NCBI GenBank assembly: GCA_905479505.1
Contig: CAJQMS010000103.1
Span: forward strand, 1-10,483
Origin: an uncultured Burkholderiales Genera incertae sedis bacterium
GTDB lineage: Bacteria > Pseudomonadota > Gammaproteobacteria > Burkholderiales > Eutrophovitaceae
DNA length: 10,483 nucleotides
Direction of reading: 5' to 3'
This document shows positions 8,701-10,483 of the stretch, piece by piece. Under the pieces are notes generated by a model. It worked only from the letters and a program-made list of their open reading frames with translations. It had not been told where the DNA came from and did no database searches. The first letter of the stretch is position 1. The number at the start of each line of letters is the position of its first letter. The translations under genes and the position numbers were made by a program.

Positions 8701-10398
8701 AACCCCTAAAAGATTGGGCTTCGGGCCAACGTAAGATATTAACGACATCACTATCTCCTCCCGTATAGGATCTACGGGCGGATTAGTGACCTGGGCAAAC
8801 AATTGCTTAAAATAACTGTATATCGATTTATTTCTGTCCGATAAAACTGCCAAAGGAGAATCATTTCCCATTGATCCAGTTCCCTCCTGACCGGACTTCG
8901 CCATTGGCATCAAAATAAATTTAATGTCTTCCTGTGTGAACCCAAAAGATTGCTGAAGGTCCAGAAGTTCGCTAGCTCCTCTTGGCGCATTAGTATTTTT
9001 AACACTATTCAAATCAGAGAGCACTATCTTCGACTGCTTTAAAAACTTGCCGTAATCACGCTCTGCAATCAAGGTCTCTTTAACCTCTTCGTCCCCGATA
9101 ATTCGCCCCTGGATCGTGTCGATCAAAAGCATCTTTCCGGGCTCCAACCGCCATTTATGAGCAATATTTTTTTCCTCTATCGGCAACACTCCAACCTCAG
9201 ACGACATGATCACTAAATCGTCTTTTGTCACCAAATAACGTGCTGGCCTTAAGCCATTACGATCAAGAGTGGCGCCAATTTGAACCCCATCAGTAAAAGC
9301 TACCGCCGCTGGCCCATCCCACGGCTCTAGAATAGGCGCATGATATTCAAAAAAGTTTTTTCGGTCCGCACTCATTAATGAATTACCCGACCATGCCTCC
9401 GGGATTAACAACATCATTGCTTGCGCTACGGAGTATCCGGACAAAACGAGCAGCTCCAGGGCATTATCAAAGCAAGCAGAGTCAGACTGTGCTTCGTCTA
9501 TAAGTGGCCAAAGCTTTTCAAGATCATCGCCAATTATTGGAGATGAGAGAGCCTGCTCTCTAGCTTTCATCCAATTTAGGTTCCCACGCAGGGTATTGAA
9601 TTCGCCGTTATGACCGATCATTCTGAAAGGGTGTGATAGCTCCCAACTTGGAAACGTATTCGTAGAAAAGCGCTGGTGCACAAGCGCCAGGGCGGAGGTA
9701 AACCGAATATCCATCAAATCTAAGTAGTAGTCCCCGACTTGGCTAGCGAGTAACATTCCCTTGTACACTAGGGTCCTTGCAGACATCGACGATAAATAAA
9801 ATCCACCTGCGCCCACTTCTTTTAAAGTTTTAACTTGACGCTCCGCAAGTTTACGAATCACGAAAAGTTTGCGCTCGAAATCTTGCACCGACTGGCAGCC
9901 GGGCCCTCGGCGAATAAAAATCTGTCGAATGACCGGCTCTACATCTCTGGCCGTCTGACTTATTCCCGAGCCGTCGACCGGCACGTCTCGCCAACCAAGC
10001 ACCGCTTGACCTTCGTCTTTCGTTAAACCCTCTATTGCCTTTTGAATCTCAAACCTGATGGACTCTTCTTGAGGCAGAAAGACCATGCCAATACCGTAAG
10101 CGCCAACCGGAGGCAATTCAAATGCCAAGTCTGTTTTGCTACGAAAGAATTCATCAGGAATCTGAACCAAAATTCCAGCGCCATCACCCAACAATGGATC
10201 AAAACCAGTCGCACCGCGGTGAGTTAAATTATCCAGAACCTGCAGGCCCTGTTCCACTATGTGGTGACTTTTCTCCCCTTTAATATGGGCTACAAACCCA
10301 ACACCACATGCATCGTGTTCATTTGCGGGATTGTAAAGCCCTTGCGCCGCAGGTTTAACGAACTTAGTCAAAATCTTGCCTCTCTCAATTTCATTCAT
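5734..10398 (-). CDS. gltB: Glutamate synthase (NADPH) large subunit
   Basis: Alpha subunit of glutamate synthase: it hydrolyses glutamine and transfers the ammonia through an internal tunnel to 2-oxoglutarate, which is reduced to glutamate on FMN with electrons from GltD. About 1554 residues, typical of proteobacterial forms. Domains (numbered from the ATG): short propeptide; class II amidotransferase from Cys31 (in [10 protein letters not shown]), the N-terminal nucleophile after processing, with HQRFSTN at 241-247 and GHNGE near 262-266; central domain (about 480-790); FMN/2-oxoglutarate barrel (about 850-1220) with AKPGEGG at 996-1002 and GYDGGTGAS near 1085-1093; a 3Fe-4S site at Cys1162, Cys1168 and Cys1173 (C-x5-C-x4-C); and a C-terminal GXGXG beta-helix (about 1270-1500). 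Possible starts are GTG 10401, ATG 10398 and TTG 10371. ATG is listed by convention, but only the TTG has a good ribosome site. It forms one unit with gltD. Confidence 0.98.
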   Translation of the reverse strand: MNEIERGKILTKFVKPAAQGLYNPANEHDACGVGFVAHIKGEKSHHIVEQGLQVLDNLTHRGATGFDPLLGDGAGILVQIPDEFFRSKTDLAFELPPVGAYGIGMVFLPQEESIRFEIQKAIEGLTKDEGQAVLGWRDVPVDGSGISQTARDVEPVIRQIFIRRGPGCQSVQDFERKLFVIRKLAERQVKTLKEVGAGGFYLSSMSARTLVYKGMLLASQVGDYYLDLMDIRFTSALALVHQRFSTNTFPSWELSHPFRMIGHNGEFNTLRGNLNWMKAREQALSSPIIGDDLEKLWPLIDEAQSDSACFDNALELLVLSGYSVAQAMMLLIPEAWSGNSLMSADRKNFFEYHAPILEPWDGPAAVAFTDGVQIGATLDRNGLRPARYLVTKDDLVIMSSEVGVLPIEEKNIAHKWRLEPGKMLLIDTIQGRIIGDEEVKETLIAERDYGKFLKQSKIVLSDLNSVKNTNAPRGASELLDLQQSFGFTQEDIKFILMPMAKSGQEGTGSMGNDSPLAVLSDRNKSIYSYFKQLFAQVTNPPVDPIREEIVMSLISYVGPKPNLLGVDYETVFKRLELSQPVLNFEDYDSLVNISELSQGAFDSEIIDITFPVDEGPSGLELALSTIAKRAERAVLNGKTILILCDKGVDSARAAIPALLATSSVHHHLVRNGLRTKTGLVVSTGSAREVHHFALLAGYGAEAVHPWLTMETLTTVTAGSNQETLTHQTNFIKAVGKGLNKVMSKMGICTYQSYCGAQIFEAIGLNTSFVSRFFTGTSSNVEGIGLEEIAVETINEHSRGFSEKDPTLVAALDAGGEYAYRTRGEAHMWTPESVATLQRATRTNEYSTYKQYAEMINEQNRRHMTLRGLFQITPLSNAIPIDEVEPWTAIVTRFATGAMSLGSISTEAHSTLAIAMNRIGGKSNTGEGGEDPGRFKPVSSDTSTKKLLGDVVISDVQLKKGDTLRSKIKQVASGRFGVTAEYLANADQIQIKVSQGAKPGEGGQLPGHKVSQYIAKLRFSVPGVGLISPPPHHDIYSIEDLAQLIHDLKNANPKAAVSVKLVSEIGVGTVAAGVSKAKSDHVVIAGYDGGTGASPLSSIKHAGAPWELGLSETQQTLVLNQLRGRIVVQVDGQMKTGRDVIIGALLGADEFGFATAPLVVEGCIMMRKCHLNTCPVGIATQDPILREKFSGKPEHVINYFHFVAQEMREIMASMGVRSLNEIIGRSDLLDMREGVDHWKAKGLDFSKIFYRPEMSDEVARRHCEQQDHGLEKGLDNTLIEQSKPALENQKAVHIDSKVISANRSVGAMLSNQVVTRYGHAGLPDDTVTVNLEGSAGQSFGVFLAHGITFNLKGDANDYVGKGLSGGRIVIYPSSDFSGPSNKNIVIGNTVLYGAVEGEAYFSGVAGERFAVRNSGATAVVEGVGDHCCEYMTGGTVVVLGDTGRNFAAGMSGGIAYVYDPKGHFNLRCNPSMVDLEPVLQTEEQPNENLHCDKSDEELLRQLVSEHERRTGSIIAREILAQWEEARGRFVKVFPHEYRRALTELSQINKSEREAA
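5742..5747 (-). promoter_or_regulatory. Ribosome binding site of gltD, inside the end of gltB
   Basis: GGGAGG on the minus strand lies in the last codons of gltB, nine bases before the ATG at 5732. It decides the gltD start in favour of this ATG over the GTG at 5753, and implies that ribosomes finishing gltB are placed to begin gltD. Confidence 0.75.
10379..10386 (-). promoter_or_regulatory. Strong Shine-Dalgarno site pointing to a TTG start for gltB
   Basis: The minus strand reads GAGAGAGG, seven bases before an in-frame TTG at 10371-10369. The same purine-rich motif serves hemE in this window. Neither the ATG at 10398 nor the GTG at 10401 has a recognisable site: the sequence before them is T-rich. 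If the TTG is used, the protein begins with fMet followed by [12 protein letters not shown] and the catalytic cysteine is residue 22. Confidence 0.5.
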
Positions 10399-10408
10399 CA
10401 CACAAAAA

Positions 10409-10437
10409 ACTATAAAAACCTAAAGAATAACCCCATA
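10409..10437 (-). promoter_or_regulatory. Possible gltB promoter (-10-like box)
   Basis: TATAGT on the minus strand (plus-strand 10409-10414) matches five of six bases of a sigma-70 -10 box. The hexamer 17 bases upstream (TATGGG, 10432-10437) is a poor -35. Initiation would fall near 10402, which leaves almost no leader before the ATG at 10398 but about 30 bases before the TTG at 10371. An activator or an unusual -35 would be needed; alternatively the true promoter lies outside the window. Confidence 0.3.
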
Positions 10438-10441
10438 CACA

Positions 10442-10468
10442 CCAAATCCGGCTTTTGACCGGATTTGG
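10442..10468. repeat. Perfect 10 bp inverted repeat (hairpin) upstream of gltB
   Basis: CCAAATCCGG (10442-10451) and CCGGATTTGG (10459-10468) are perfect inverted complements around a 7-base loop; in minus-strand RNA a U-G pair could extend the stem to 11 with a 5-base loop. No clear run of T follows on either strand, so it is not a textbook intrinsic terminator. It may end transcription of the gene upstream of gltB, be a regulatory stem, or be a copy of a dispersed palindrome. A smaller dyad, GGGT-ACG-ACCC (10467-10477), overlaps its right end. The remaining bases to 10483 show nothing I can assign. Confidence 0.55.
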
Positions 10469-10483
10469 GTACGACCCACTATG

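Noticed and set aside
9950..9959. GCCGTCTGAC, one base from the Neisseria DNA uptake sequence GCCGTCTGAA
   Set aside because: A single 9-of-10 match inside gltB coding sequence is expected by chance in about 10 kb, and no second copy or inverted pair was seen.
1..10483. Mobile element, CRISPR array, toxin-antitoxin or defence system
   Set aside because: The five housekeeping genes fill the window almost completely; no transposase, direct-repeat array or unassigned conserved small gene could be found in the gaps.

Overview
The window looks like a stretch of bacterial chromosome from a proteobacterium, most likely a betaproteobacterium of moderate GC (mid-40s percent by eye). The basis is the style of the proteins: GltB opens with [16 protein letters not shown], a form I associate with Burkholderiales/Nitrosomonadales enzymes. 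The gene order gltB-gltD-hemE-priA-argS is also one I recall from beta- and, in part, gammaproteobacteria. The taxon is an inference; no rRNA or other marker is present.

All five genes lie on the minus strand, so transcription runs from right to left. From the right: an 82-85 bp upstream region (about 10399-10483) with a strong inverted repeat and a -10-like box; gltB (large subunit of NADPH-type glutamate synthase); gltD (small subunit), whose start is one base from the gltB stop; a 50 bp gap; hemE (uroporphyrinogen decarboxylase, GTG start); a 111 bp gap with a 13 bp palindrome and a possible promoter; priA (replication-restart helicase); a 29 bp gap; and argS (arginyl-tRNA synthetase), which runs off the left edge so that only its first ~264 codons are seen. 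No stretch over 300 bases lacks a gene. I found no tRNA, rRNA, CRISPR, insertion sequence or prophage signal.

GltB and GltD together make glutamate from glutamine and 2-oxoglutarate and are clearly one translational unit. HemE (haem and other tetrapyrroles), PriA (restart of stalled forks) and ArgS (arginine charging) are housekeeping enzymes with no direct link to it; they are plausibly read through from gltBD, with possible extra initiation before priA. All four complete genes appear intact with the expected catalytic motifs.

I did not find an undescribed system here. The points worth a second look are small: start-codon choice for gltB (TTG with a strong ribosome site versus ATG without one), the hairpin upstream of gltB, the palindrome before priA, and a substituted motif VI in PriA.
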